The position numbers were made by a program, and so were the translations under genes. A stretch of 64,000 bases of DNA, taken from Metopolophium dirhodum. Its lineage: Eukaryota > Arthropoda > Insecta > Hemiptera > Aphididae. Location: positions 23,908,447 to 23,972,446 of the forward strand of contig NC_083564.1 in assembly GCF_019925205.1 (NCBI RefSeq), given 5' to 3'. This document shows positions 1-13,700 of the stretch, in pieces. Position 1 is the first letter of the stretch, and every line of letters starts with the position of its first letter. The notes under the pieces were generated by a model, which worked only from the letters and a program-made list of their open reading frames with translations, was not told the origin of the DNA and did not search any database.

Positions 1-335
1 CGATACCTATTAAGAGTGTGCGGGGGGGGGGGGGGAGGGTGGTGGTGGTGTGATCGAAAAAAATTACTTAACGGGAATATTTCTCAGGCCTTGTAGAATT
101 GTCGGATTTTGATAACTATTTTTTCATCCGAAAGAAGAAGACTTCCTACAGGCCGCATGATCGAACTCCGATTTTTTATTTTATTTAAAATAATGGTAAA
201 ATATAATTTGTGAAAAAACGCTTTATATTGTATTATTTTTTCAGACATATTCTAAAGTTTGAAATTAAAATATCGAAAAACGGTGTTCGACGCGGCCTGT
301 AGAATATTACCCACTATTAGTTTAAAAAAAAATTA

Positions 336-449
336 TCAAGTTCGGTTGATTCTACGGAACAGCATCATTATTCCCGTAGAGCGCATTCTTGTGTACAAAA
401 TTGCATTGACACCGATGGCCATAATGAACACAGAGGCACGAGCGTATAA
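336..449 (-). CDS. Weak candidate downstream exon (37 codons plus stop)
   Basis: On the minus strand, an acceptor-like TTTTTCATATAG is followed by 37 open codons and TGA. The peptide has a hydrophobic run (ASVFIMAIGVNAIL) followed by basic residues (RRINRT). Phase 0 would be compatible with the signal-peptide exon at 1787-1924. However, the same interval has an open frame on the plus strand, the exon is short and no homology is recognised, so this may be chance. If real, it would be a terminal exon of the secreted or membrane protein. Confidence 0.2.
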   Translation of the reverse strand, partial: LYARASVFIMAIGVNAILYTRMRSTGIMMLFRRINRT

Positions 450-1786
450 CTATATGAAAAACAAGAATTGACTAGAAACGAAAAAATTTAAGTATTTCGA
501 TAGGTTGTCGTTTGATACTACCTATGCATAATGCATTTATCATAGTTTTTACTTTTTGGGTTATCGAGGTTTTCCTTGTATTGTTCATTTTTGTGTTTTT
601 GACCCATTTGCCATTCAATTTCCCTCGATGACACTGGTGAGTGGTGACACGTTCTTAAGGATAGATTTCGACTGGTTTGTCACTTTTTTTTACGTACGAA
701 ATTACGTGATCTTGTCTAGTAAAAACAAAACGAGTACCTACCTACTCTAAGCATGCGTAAAGCTCTCGGGGCAATTTTAACCTCAATGTTACTTTTTATT
801 TATTTGTCATTATATTTTATTTCGATTACGATGTTATCGCGTTTAGATTGTTTAATTTTTTTTATCCGTAAAAATACAAATATCTCACTTATATATATAT
901 GTATATATATAAAAAAAAAAATGAAATCATTTTAAGTGAAAAATAAAATATTTTCCAAAATGATTGCACGTCAGTCACCCGCAGAGTCGTTGCCATCACA
1001 CAATAATGTTGAAATTCAATTTATATATTTTATTATCAGGATATCGTATTTGTAGTATACACAATTATATTGCATACTTGATGCTATGAACAGTTAGGTT
1101 GATCAAATAAATAAATTCGATATATTTAACTTAAATAACAGAAAATTATTTTGGTTCTTATACGATATTTTATGAAGTATTTATGATTAAGGAGGCTCCT
1201 AGAGTCGGTTTTGTCAAAACCAATTGACCAAATGACCATTCTAAACATAAATTTCGTTTGTTTAAATTTCGTATCATAAATTAAATCTTAAGGGGACTGT
1301 GATTTTTCATTTATATAATATTATACTTGAATAGTAGTTACAAGCTTTTATATTATATATATTATATGGAGAGGTAATTTTTCCATTTTATTTTGTGATA
1401 AAATACATATCATTATTTGTAGTTTTATCAAGTATAATATATATGTATAGTAAGAATAACGGATTTCGGTTTTCCAAAAATTAACCCACAGACAGGTTCA
1501 ACCATAGATATAGCGACTTTTATAGTTATCACTGCAGGCTGCAGGCTATATTATTTTTTAAGCGGTTTTTTTTTTCTCTCGGTAGAATGGATTTACAAAA
1601 AAAAAAAACGGTGCATCTTTTTTAACGCACGCTTACCTATATTATGCGAACCTATATGTACCCGTATGTTTTAATGTTTAATTCGAAATTTTTTCGCACA
1701 GCGTCCGACTCATATTATATACCTATATAATATGAGTATTGTTGTCCTTGTAATGTGATAATTTTTTTTATTTCGTCGGATCTTAC

Positions 1787-1998
1787 CTCGTCTTCAGTCG
1801 ACTCCGGTCGGTCTGTAGGGTCAGCGGCGGCGGAATAATCGCTCGTCGTTTCGTCGGCTCGACATGTCGCGGCGACCAAGACGACGGCCAAAAGTATCGC
1901 GCGCAATAGCGCCCGCACGCTCATCGTACGACAAAACCACCGGCGTTGCTTTACGACCGTTCCACAGACATCCGACGGTCGTTTCCGTTATCCGGTCT
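1787..1998 (-). CDS. 5' exon of a gene for a secreted protein (signal peptide exon)
   Basis: Read on the minus strand, this is a complete exon. A pyrimidine-rich acceptor ending in CAG lies just above 1998. About 74 nt of leader follow, then ATG at 1924-1922, 46 codons, and a good donor (GAG|GTAAGA) at 1787/1786, leaving phase 0. The leader has an in-frame TAA before the ATG, so this ATG is the start of that frame. It also contains a six-codon upstream ORF in another frame. The peptide begins MSVRALLRAILLAVVLVAAT, a basic and hydrophobic N-terminus ending in a CRA site typical of signal peptidase cleavage. An acidic Thr/Ser/Asp-rich stretch (DETTSDYSAA) follows. The remaining exons should lie to the left, probably outside the window. 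The family is not recognised; it could be any secreted or type I membrane protein. Exon structure is seen; secretion is inferred. Confidence 0.55.
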
Positions 1999-2197
1999 CT
2001 GAAAAACAAACGCAACGACACAACATTAACATTATGCATACCTACATTGGCCAGTAAAAACTCTCGCCGGTAGTGTAAATCCCGTCCGCGATACGTGGGT
2101 GTGTTTACGTATTCGTGACGAGGTCCGCGACGTTATTTTATTATATGTTTTCTTTGATTTCGATCGGCATTCGCGACTGCGACAACTGATTATTTAC

Positions 2198-2340
2198 CTT
2201 GGCGATGGTTCGACGGCGATGCTTATCCACCGAGGGGACATTGCGAATACTCGGCGAATTTGTTTATGTACGACAAAGCCGACGCGAGTAATGTGTATAT
2301 TTTTTTACTATACATACTTGTGTTTATGGCCGCTATAAAC
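2198..2340 (-). other. Candidate non-coding 5' leader exon and promoter region of the secreted-protein gene
   Basis: On the minus strand a donor AAG|GTAAAT occurs at 2198/2197. It would give a 199-nt intron (1999-2197) joining to the acceptor of the signal-peptide exon. The segment above it is CpG-rich compared with its surroundings, and a TTTATAG stretch lies near 2334-2340. The transcription start cannot be fixed. This is inference from the splice signals only. Confidence 0.3.
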
Positions 2341-2399
2341 TAATTTTTTTGTTTTTAGCGAAACGCAGTGAGTGTATTAGGGACGTCTCGTTTTGTTTC

Positions 2400-5300
2400 C
2401 GAATGTCCAAACTTTCACATTTTCGGTTACTTTGATGAAAATAAATAAATATCAAATAACAGAAAGGGAATGCTTATACGTTTTTTAAATAATGGTCGTT
2501 TCTAACTTATAACGATGGTCTGTGGTTGAAATGTATTTAAGAAATATGTCTAGTCATTAATTGTACAATTTGGTTAATGTCCCGTAAAAAAATAACAACT
2601 CAATACGTATATTTTATATAATTTATACTTATAAAATAAATATTTTTTTAGTGTTTTAAATAAACTAAAATTAATATACTGAGTCCAAAATGTTGGTAGG
2701 CCAGCGTAGCTCAATGTATTTAGAATTTTAGATAGGTATGTAAAAACAAGTCTACCTAGCTGTATACCTGTCCTGCAGTCTATACAACGACGGAGCTTCC
2801 GGCCAACGTGTTATTTTCAAATAATCTTTACATTGAAATTATAGACACCTATGTGCTTAATAATTCATTCAATAATATAATATCACACTACTTTATTTAT
2901 TTTATTTTCAGATCAAATCGATTGTGAACGGAGACAACCGAAGTAGTATAATAATTTTCGTATTCATCCTAATTAGTAAAATATGTGATTAATTTGTCTA
3001 TAATATTACTAACATTATGGCTCCTTTCTTCGGGTTCTCCCTCTCCCCAAGGACGCAATAAGATTTCGCGACTTCTCGACAGTAAAATAATAACTAAATT
3101 TAATATCTCTAAAGTATTAAAATCAATAACTATATATGCCTATCGGACACATTTTAAAAATTTTAGTCACTAATAAATAATAATTGTACAATACTTGTTC
3201 CACTTAACACCTTTTGATGTCCAGTTAAACAATACAAAAACATTCAAAATAATACCTTCTACTATTTTAATTAAGTACACTAAGCCACTAAGGTGTTTAA
3301 TTATTTTTTCCCTCTAGCGTTTTAGTTTATTATGTTCAGTTATATTTTATAAATGAATTCATCAAAATATTATATTGTATGAACAATAATCATTGACAGA
3401 GCGTGTTGTATATAGTTCATTGTATTGGTAAGTACTAAGAAGTATACTGTCTTGGTAAATACCTATATTACATTATACGACAATTATTTACTCACATTAT
3501 TATTATGTCTTAAGTTAACGTTTAAATTTATGGAAATCAATGTCGTAACCAAATATGTCATAATTTACATTGCAGTATAATATTGTTTTCAGTTTACTCG
3601 TGTGTTTTAGGCTTGCATTTATTATTAGAATATATTTAAATATTAACTTTCAAATATTTTAATAAGAGTTGCAATTAAAAATAAAAAAAAGTCTAGAATT
3701 TCGGTACACCTACTAACCTATTACACTGTTATAACTGTATAAGTTATAAGTTATAAATTTATGACGATTTATACAATTCAATGATCCTATTTTCTTTTTG
3801 TTTTAGATTTCTCGGGACAAACAGTACTTATGCATATTTATGCCAGGCGCCTTTATTTATTTTTGTTTAAGGTTCACTGGCCATTGCCCATCTTAATCGT
3901 GGATCTTAGACATCTGTGGTTATAACGAGAATAATACGTAACTCGATCAGAGTCGCTTACCGTAACGTACTAACGTCTACAGTCTGTATAGTATTAGAGT
4001 TCGTGTTACATATATTATATAGTTTGTAATTGTATTGTGCTCGTTGTCTTATCTTTGTGCTTTTACGCTTTTCAACTTTTGCACTGTCCATTTTCGTATG
4101 TTATCTAGGTCTCAGATTTAAATGGTATTTTTACAACTCAAAAAAATATACTCATACAACAATAAAATTCGTGATAAAAATTTGAAACTCAAAATATACG
4201 TAATAATTATCATATCCATGTATTACGTCTCAAATCATGATTCATTTGTTATACATGTATGACATTTTCCATACCCGTTGGCCATGGGTATATAGTACAA
4301 CATTATTCTGTAAATATTTTGATTTATTTGTAAATATTTACATTTACGGAAAATTTTTAAAACGAAAAAATGGTACAGTATCTTAAAAGCTTAAGAAAAA
4401 ATACATTAACGCGACATTTTTAAAAAATAATTAAATACACGTAAACAGCGAACAAGCGAAGCTTAAACCATGAAACATGCACTACGGTTCGTCACATGTC
4501 TACTTTTCGGATAACTATAATACAAAATAATTAATACTTAGATAATAAGATATCAGCTGGTGTTTTATCCGATAAAATGTTATCTATATCGGTCTATATT
4601 ATATTGTCAACATTGTCTAAACAATAAAATGTGAAAAAAAAAAAACAGAATTATTGTAAAATATTTATATACACGTATTTGTGATGAAACATGTAAAAAT
4701 TTGTGTTCAATTGAAAATCACGTGAAACAAATTTTTCTAATCGCAGTGAAAATATGTATTTACAAACCCGAGCCCCAGTTATATCTATAATTTCATCTCT
4801 AAAGGTTATTCACCCAGTTAATCCGTTTATTTAGGATTCAATAACAGATTCTCCTTGTACTCGATAATCACGATAACTTATCGTAGGTAGTAATAATAAA
4901 AATACGACTGATCATTCGTCATCAAGAAGAAAAGGCTTTGAGTCAAAAAAAGTGTCCCGTTTGAGTATAGTTACGTCAATTATTGTTTATTGTTGCTAAA
5001 GTATTTTAAGAATTATTTTTCGTTTTGTCGTCCTACTTCCCACTCGTATTTTCGGTGGAAATTTTTTTTAAAAAAAAATCGGATATTAATACGAAACGAG
5101 CAATTCATTCCTTGATAATGAAATATTAGTTCGTATTTACATCTGTTTATCACAGGTTTTTGATGGCTTAAGTCCGTTTATTTTTTTCAATTCTACGTTC
5201 CAACAATTTGGGCCAGTTTCTTTGTCACTACTACTCTATATTGGTCAAATCGTAAAATTCACAGACCGTAGCGAAATCTAAGTATAATCGTCGGATTAAA

Positions 5301-8300
5301 CTGATTATAGTCATTGAAATTGTTTGTGTGAGTGCTGTCCACCATACATATATATCCATTATTCAACGACTGTGTCATTTCCGTCTGTTAAATCTCCAAT
5401 GTATATATAGTAGGTATCCACCTAAAGTCGTATACGATTATTATACGGATTTATTATAAATAAATATTTTCCATCTCTAATAGGATATTATTCAATTATA
5501 ACATAACCGCTCACACCTAGTTTTATCATACTTTGTAATATGTTTACTATACTTTACTGTTACCTATACTCATCGTTTATCAATTTAACCTATATTTACT
5601 AATTAATACCTCTCATTGATATGTGTCCACCACTTTTTCTATCTTATCTTTACATGATCCATCAAACTATATATACACTGGGAAAACACGGTGCATTGAG
5701 CCATTGACACGAATGTGTACGCATATTGTGTGATATGTGATCCAGGTACTTGCCGTTCATTACATGTTTATACCAACAACCGACTGAATATACATCTGAA
5801 TCGTGAATAAAATGTAAAATCCATTATTCTTCGGCATTCTCTGACTTCGTCGAGATTCGTAACTTATATACTACCTACATCTAAGGCATCTAAACATGTT
5901 TTATATTATATTTTATGGGCGTTGCGTCTGATGTCGTAAATCGCAATAATAAAATGCACGTAAACATGTGTAAAACTGTCGGTTTTTTTTATGGGATTAA
6001 TACCATTGACATAGATATAATGCATATCATAGTTATCAAGTGCATTTGAATATGAAATTAATGGTAAATAATTACAGTACGAATACAGTATAATATGTTA
6101 AATATAAAATAATAATGACGGGCGACCATATAATATGGGTACCCACTATAGGTTATAGTATTTATCTACCAAGTAAGAAACCAAAATAAAATATACACCG
6201 CAATAATAAATAAATAAATATTTATGAGTTTAATTTTAACACTGGTATGTGTATATGTTTATGAAAATATTTACCTACTTCTCATGAAAATGAAGAATTT
6301 CTTTAGAGATTTTTAAATGTAAATTACAATTTCGAATCTTGAACGGCAAACACGCATTACGAAACATATAGAGCACCCGCGCCGTAACTAGGGAGTCAAT
6401 GCCCCCCTCAAAATTATTTATTTTTTTTTTAAATATCGGAAAAATAAATTCAATTTCTGGTTATGGTATTGGTACCGTAGCGTAGAGCACCATAATATAC
6501 ACATTGCACATCTACACTTGTTACGCTCTGCAAACTGCAGCAAACCATGAATGACCATTCTTATGGCTATTAGCCTATTATGAAGAGGAATACTCGGATT
6601 TAGGTACCTGGGTCATAGCTTCTCAAAATATATAATTCTGTTTTGGATTGCTAATGGGGCCTAAACAAAAATATAGAAACTAACAACAAACTGTTTTGTA
6701 GGTATATGAGCCCGATGAGGTACGGTACCTTTATTAATTAAAATGTGTTCGTGAAATCGAAAATAGATAATATAATTACTTTTATTTATCTACGAATAAT
6801 TTCTCTACATTTTAATTAAATCGTGACTTTACACTTATATGATCATCATTTCGGAATGAGAAAAAAAAACATAAGACATGAACTAAAATTAATACGATGA
6901 AACTTATAATGTCCATATAGTTTTCTTTTCTCTTGGTTTTAAATTTTATAATACGCGCGTTGTATAACCACTATAATATTATAACATGCATAGTTATTAT
7001 TATCGATGTCTAATTGGAACACATCATTACGTAGAATAATATTTGTAAATATTATTATTGTTAAATATCTGTTACTAATAATTAATCTGCCCCTGCTGTA
7101 TATGAGTAACCTATGTGCATTAAAGATTAAATACAATAGTAAATTAAACAATCATCGACCAAAACAATATAGGTTATATCAAAACAAAAAATACAATTTC
7201 ACAATAACTATTTTTATAATTTATATCTAGCATTCTTCACTCTGAACTCATTCATTTTGGTAGTGTTATAGTATTAAAATAACGTTTTCAGCGACTACAT
7301 TTTTAACAAAATAACATAATATAAAATATGAATGCACGGAATTGAAACCAAGCTACAAGGAGACCACAAAAAGGAGATTTCACATGATGTAGGCACTTAT
7401 TTTTCTTTTCATATTTGTAAATTATATACATGCATCCACAAAAATACCTTCTTCTAAAATTTAAATTCCGGATCCGCCCTTGAATATTTAACAAGTAATA
7501 ACATTTACCCACTGATTTATGCATTTTGTGTATAGGGTACACTAAATAAATGTCCACACAGTTTTTACATTTTTTTTTTTTAATTTTGATTTTCTCGTGA
7601 CCATCATTGATCACTGGTCGATTTAAGAACCTTGAGCAAGATAGACCTGTAGGGTTATACCATAGGGATACTAGGGTTTAGTATATTATATTAATAATAT
7701 ATTCTGAAGTCTTCGGTATTATAATTTATATTATATATATTATTATATTCTTCCTGTACATTTGTTATAATTATTAAGATTCTGATTTTCATTTTTTTTT
7801 AATGTTTTCCCAAGACAAGCCTCTTGGTATACAAGGCCTCAGGGTTAATACCATTGTCTATCGGTACGGCGTTAACGGTATTCTCTAATTATTGTAAAAT
7901 AGTATAATATAATATGTAGGTAAGTATATTATTATCGGTTATAGTGTAGTGCACATGAAATATGTATGTAGTACCTAACCTATGTATCTAGTATCTACTT
8001 ATACTATCTATAATATATACCAGGTATATTATACCTACAGAAATGAAAATAGTATAGATTTATTTTTTTTTTAAGTATTTTATGTGAAACATAAGTTTAT
8101 AAGTTATATATTATATTCTGTGGAGAGTTCTGTTTGTATATATATATATATATATGATTTTGTGAGAAATATTTAATTTTTGATTATTTTTAAATGATCC
8201 ACAGACATCGTTTTACGCGATACTTGGCCAAAGTCTGAGAGGAGTTATGAATGCACACTAACCATATTATTCAAAGTATACGAACATCTAAAAGGTAAGA

Positions 8301-8940
8301 TTTCTGAATTAGAATAATTAACAATAGTTCTATATAATATTATATTGTATGGCGCAATAATATTGTTGTAATAATTGTACCGTAACTAAAAACAGTTCTG
8401 TGATGGTTATAGGATTGTTTAGGAACTATCGGTTATTATACGTACATATTATTGAATTATAGGTTTATTTTATTTTTGAGGTGGTTTTAATAAGCCTCGC
8501 TGATTACGCCATTGTATCGATATTGAAATCCGTCTATCATTTTTTTTTTTTTATAAATGATAGAGACAATTTTTCACTTGAACGGTAGACGCGGTAGGCC
8601 TATTTAACGTGTTGAATATATTTACACAAAAAGTTTTCAACTTAAGAATATTATGAATTCATACGCTTAGAGAGTCGGTTTTCATGTTTCACCGAACGAA
8701 AGTATACATTTAGACCTATTATATAAATATAAAACAATTCGCATAGATCTTATTAGTAGGTATGTGCACAACACATACTAATAAATATGGTAAATATTGT
8801 AATACATATTATCATATAGCATTAGCTGCTATATTATGCTATACCCATTATTATTATTACGTCTCGGCATAATATAATACATAACGACGATTTTAGTACA
8901 ACAAACCGCGACTGGAAAGAAAAGAAAAAAATACGGACAT
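2400..8940. other. AT-rich non-coding stretch
   Basis: No open frame with convincing codon structure was found on either strand. The DNA is AT-rich with many TATA and ACCTA-type short repeats. A degenerate sequence resembling a hAT transposon end (CGCCGTAACTAGGGAG) lies near 6382-6397 without a recognisable partner. A short hairpin (ATCATTT...AAATGAT) lies near 8537-8564. Confidence 0.5.
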
Positions 8941-10400
8941 AACTGCAGTTGTGGGAATATTATAGTACGCTTTATAATATTATTATTATCATCATCATCA
9001 CGCTAACGAGTGTGCGAAAATCGAATCAGACTCTGCAGACTTCGTGTACTCCGACGGTATTCGGTCATAGCGTCGCATGTGTATCGTGCGATCCGTTCCG
9101 AACGGCAAAACGTTTTACGCACGTAAAACACTGTTATCACGTCCGACCGGAGGTGGCGGCCGCCGCTGCCAGCAGGTGCGGTGCAACAGGTCCGACTGCA
9201 ATGTTTTACCGGCCGGATAATTGTAATATCGTGTATAAATAATGACAGTGTATATGGGTGTGCTGCGGGTGCAGTGTGAAGCCTTTTTTCGGATTTCGTG
9301 AAATTTGCATAGTTCTACGAACGTGTGAATGAATAATTAAACGTTTTTTTCTACTCGAGCTATGTAAATTGATATCGGAAAAATAAAACATTGAACCCGC
9401 GGCGTGGTCAACATAATGAAGGTGGACTTTTCTATGATTAGAGCATTAGAAACCCCTAACGGTTTTTAAACATGACATACCTACGTTGTATAATATAAAT
9501 ACGATAACAGTCCGATAATTGACCGTTTGTGAAGACTTGCGTTTTGAATTAGCTTTGCTAGTCGAGAGGAAGAGCAGGTCGGCTAAATGGCTGACGAACT
9601 ATATAAGATTACGCGTTTGCAGTTTGAAATCTACAGATATCGGGAGTGTCGATTTACCGCATACCGCGGTAGACGCAGGACCAGATTCGAGGTGGTGGTT
9701 CGAGAAAACCCGCGTCCGTAACGGAGGCACTAGATATTTTTCGCCGTCCGTCCGTAACCGTTTACCGCGTATACGAAAACAAACAAACCGCGGTACATCG
9801 CGTACTACCAGCTATACCTACATAATATATATATTATACCGGGTGTGCGAAAAACAACCGGTGGCCGCCAACGGTCCGTGACGATAATATATAACTTTGT
9901 GCATTATTTTTACAAGTCCGAGCGGCGGCGGCGGCGATGACGACGATAATTTTATTATAACGACGTACGCATAATATTATATTATTATTATTATTATTAT
10001 TATTATTATGTTTAGCAGTGCGATGACGAGCGGAGCGACGATACGGATCGTTTTCGGCGCTGGTACCGTTTTTTCGTCGATTCGCGCACGATAATATAAA
10101 TTAATAATATATAAATATAATATTATAATATGTGTCGCGCCCGAGACGTCGTCGTTACGATTATGACATGACACCGCCTATATCATATTATTATAATATA
10201 ATATAAGGTAATTATTAGACCGCGCGCGATCCGTTCGACAGTATAATATTACCCCCCTCGTCGCACGCGTGACGTTAATTGATTGCACGAGCGCGTATTT
10301 ACACCGTTTCGGCGAATCGTAACTGTAAACCCGATAAGTTCTGTTTTTCTTTCTCGATGATTTTTTTTTTTTTTTGTTCTTCAAACATCGATTACTCGTC
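8940..10400. other. CpG-dense block, no supported gene
   Basis: CpG dinucleotides are much more frequent here than in the flanks, with runs such as GGCGGCCGCCGCTGCC near 9155. Open frames exist (for example 9519-9881 plus) but their translations lack family signatures and look like read-through of GC-rich sequence. An (ATT)n microsatellite is inside. It could be a promoter, 5' leader exon or lncRNA region. Confidence 0.35.
9973..10009. repeat. (ATT)n microsatellite
   Basis: About ten uninterrupted ATT units are visible inside the CpG-dense block. Confidence 0.9.
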
Positions 10401-12600
10401 GAAATGGTAGAAAAACATGTGTTTACTTTTTATACGTTTTATTAGTAGGTATATTTGTATTATTGTGATGAGCACTTTTTACGCTACACGTCGTATAGGT
10501 TTAATATGCGCGCAGATCGCTGAGGGTGAAAATAGACGAAACAACCACGGCCGGATATCGACGAACCCTATTTTTTTTGTCATTAAAATATTAGGAGTAA
10601 TATATTAGGTAATAGAATAGTCGAATTGTCGACATTATAATATAATAAACATCGACGCCTAACTGTCCGGTCCTGCAAAATTCCATCGACTTATCGCGCT
10701 GAAAACATAATTTCCTATATTTATGTCGGTACGTATATAATATTTTATCATATATAAGCGTACCTAGATACAAACGAAAGGTTTAAAATAAATGCTACCA
10801 TTTACCTTGATGTAAAAGTTTTTTTTTTTTATAATTTTTTAAGTTCATATAGTTCACAACTGATTTGCACACGTATCGCGGGTATGGCAATATGATTTTT
10901 TAGGGGGCTATAGAAAAAGGAAGCATAGACATGTCGAAAACCGTGCAAATATCCAAAATAAGGATTTGGGTCGGCCCAAACTTATCAAAACATACGTCTA
11001 CCAGAGGACTTTTATATTAATTATAGTCAGCAAATAACTAATTAATAATAAAAGTTTTGATTTATGTCAATGTAAATTTTGATGTAAGTACGGTGATCGG
11101 GGAGTGGATCCTGCAGGACTCTGAACATTTCCATTGGTATTCTTGATCACCCTTAATATTATTACACGATTAATTTACGTGTATATATTATATATTTTAC
11201 GAGCAACAAGTGTCACGCGGGAAACCTGTTCGATTCGCTATTGCGCACACATCAGATGTGATATCATTATATCGGTCAATCTTTTTTTCATACGGTTTTT
11301 TTTTTTACCTCGTTTGTCAAACGGATTATCGAATGTGTTTTTTTTCGCCACGAAAATAAATACATCAATGTATATAGATGGAAGGTACACCTTATTATTC
11401 GCGCAGCACTGTTGTAAACGTGCTAGTCAACATTTGTTTTCATGCAAATACTCTATGATACGGAGATTTCTTATAGGATATATATATATATATTATTTTA
11501 GGTACAATATAATATACAATATCATTGTGCTACGCATTCTGCAGGTCTGTTGTTCTATGCAAATTTATTTCGCACTCGTACGACGCGTATAGCAATGACG
11601 TGCAAGACACGATTTATTGCAGTCTTCGACAAATAAACTTGATACCTAGTGTATATTATACCAACTGGGCCCAGTAATCTGTGGAAAGTTTTTAATAAGA
11701 AAAAAAAATATACATTTACATTTCCTAAAAAAAAAAAACTTTTAACCGTTTTTGACAACACGTTTGTTAAATTCGTCGATCTCCAGTATATCCACCGTAA
11801 TATATTATCATGATGTATGTCTTTGGATGTCGTTTAACATTTCAGGCAATTGAACTTGTACAACTTTTATAATGCGTCATGTTCGTGTATCGTGACTATA
11901 ATAATAGGAATTACGCGTACGGCATACGCCTAATATTTTACGTAGTATAATATTTTATGCATTACACGATTCCTTCCAAAAATTCAAATACGGTGGCCGA
12001 AATATTTCTGTATACGACTAAAAAACACGAAGAATTAAATCTCTCTTGTAGAACTCGTTGAACGGTACTTTTCTTTTATATCATTCGTCGCCCATCGGTC
12101 ATTATTGTAAGAGGATTTAAAGCGGAACGCGTGTACAAAATACTATATGTATACACGCGTACATCAATTATACTTAGCATTACAAAATATGTGAATCTCG
12201 ATAAATATCTATTCGGCTAACAGTAATACGTCGTCTAAACTAAAAAAAAAAATAAAAAATAAAATAATGTGTGTACTGTGTTCCGCCGCATATAATATTA
12301 TAATACATAAAACTAAAATTGTATTATTTATTGTCTCAAACGGATTTCAATAATAATATGAATAAAAAAACATTTTCTTTTCTACGGTATACCTATATTA
12401 TTTATACATCGTTATAATGACATGCCTACTATACTCGTGTTAGGTATTTGACTAATTATACCTATACGAAAAAAAAAACAACCAAGAGTAACAAATAATT
12501 ATAGGCGTATAGGTAGCACTAATAAATTATGTCGTATCAACGCATAAATATATATACATATACATTATAAACACGATAAACCGAACGCACTGACGACATT
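10400..12600. other. AT-rich non-coding stretch
   Basis: No supportable gene. A 152-codon open frame at 11134-11592 consists largely of Ile, Tyr, Phe and Arg codons produced by AT-rich sequence and has no recognisable motif. Confidence 0.45.
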
Positions 12601-13700
12601 GACCCAGTGCGAGAAATGAGAATCAGATTTTTTTTCTCGAGACGTTTCCCTGTCATTTCCGACTACCACAACCAACCACCACCGCCACCGCCGTCGCGGT
12701 CACCGAAAACAATATACGAACCTAGGTAGGTAACAATATATATATGCACAAACTCTCGATCGGAATTAATTATAAAATCGGTCGTACGTGCTGCGGGTTT
12801 TCGCGAATTTGAATGTCGGTCGAATCGACACACTGCAGTATATAGTAGGTAGACACGGATGGGTCGCGTTTTTTATTCGACGGACGACCACTGCTGAATA
12901 ATGCAACCAAAATAAGTGAAATACTTTCGACGGCCGCGCTGCAGCTCTATGATGCGTCTATGACTTGCTGAAAATCTGAAACCTTTTGGCAGTCGCACTC
13001 GCGAATTATTCATAATATTTCTTATTCGGCGGACGGCGTTCGAGTACGAAACGAAATCATTCTCGTTTATATTAGGCCTTAACGGCGTAACGTTATTGCT
13101 CTGTCGACGGCCGACGAACGTTTACACGCGATTTGCCGTGACCGCTCCCTGCGCCACCGCCGTCGTCTGCTGACCATTATTTTTGTTGTGTAAATAGAGA
13201 CCATAACATTTCGGTTTTGGCGAACAGACCTATTTAACCCATTTGCTGTGTTTCAGTTGCAGGTCTCAGGCCCGCGAGTTATACGAACGCTTTCCCGTCC
13301 ATATTGCACAGTTAAGACGGCTGCAAAACAGCTGCAAAACGTTCGAGCACACACTGCAGAATAATATACGACCCTGTAATAGAACGTTCGGGAAAATCGA
13401 TATCATAGTATTACCCGTGTACTATTGTCGGATGGTACTGATGTCATTGCGAGTCGACACGTCGGAAAATCTTCACCGGTCGCTTGTCGGAAAGCCTTAA
13501 CTGTTGTCGTCATCGCGGTTATCCCAAATAATACGATGTCGTTCACTCGTTCAGATCCTATATTTTGACCCGCAGCGAACGTGGTGTATTTTGCACTCCG
13601 AATCTAACCTCGACAAGTAATACCTATCTCTCATCGGGTTCGCGCAATAATCAACTGCGCACTATAACACGCACAATATGTACATAATATATACAGGGTG
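12600..13700. other. CpG-dense block, no supported gene
   Basis: This block is rich in CG and in CCACCGCCACC-like runs, with several GC-rich palindromic hexamers. An open frame at 13243-13500 follows an acceptor-like TTTCAG but shows no family signature or convincing donor. It may be a promoter or untranslated exon region. Confidence 0.35.

Noticed and set aside
11134..11592. 152-codon plus-strand open frame
   Set aside because: Ile/Tyr/Phe-rich translation typical of AT-rich DNA, no motif, no convincing ATG context.
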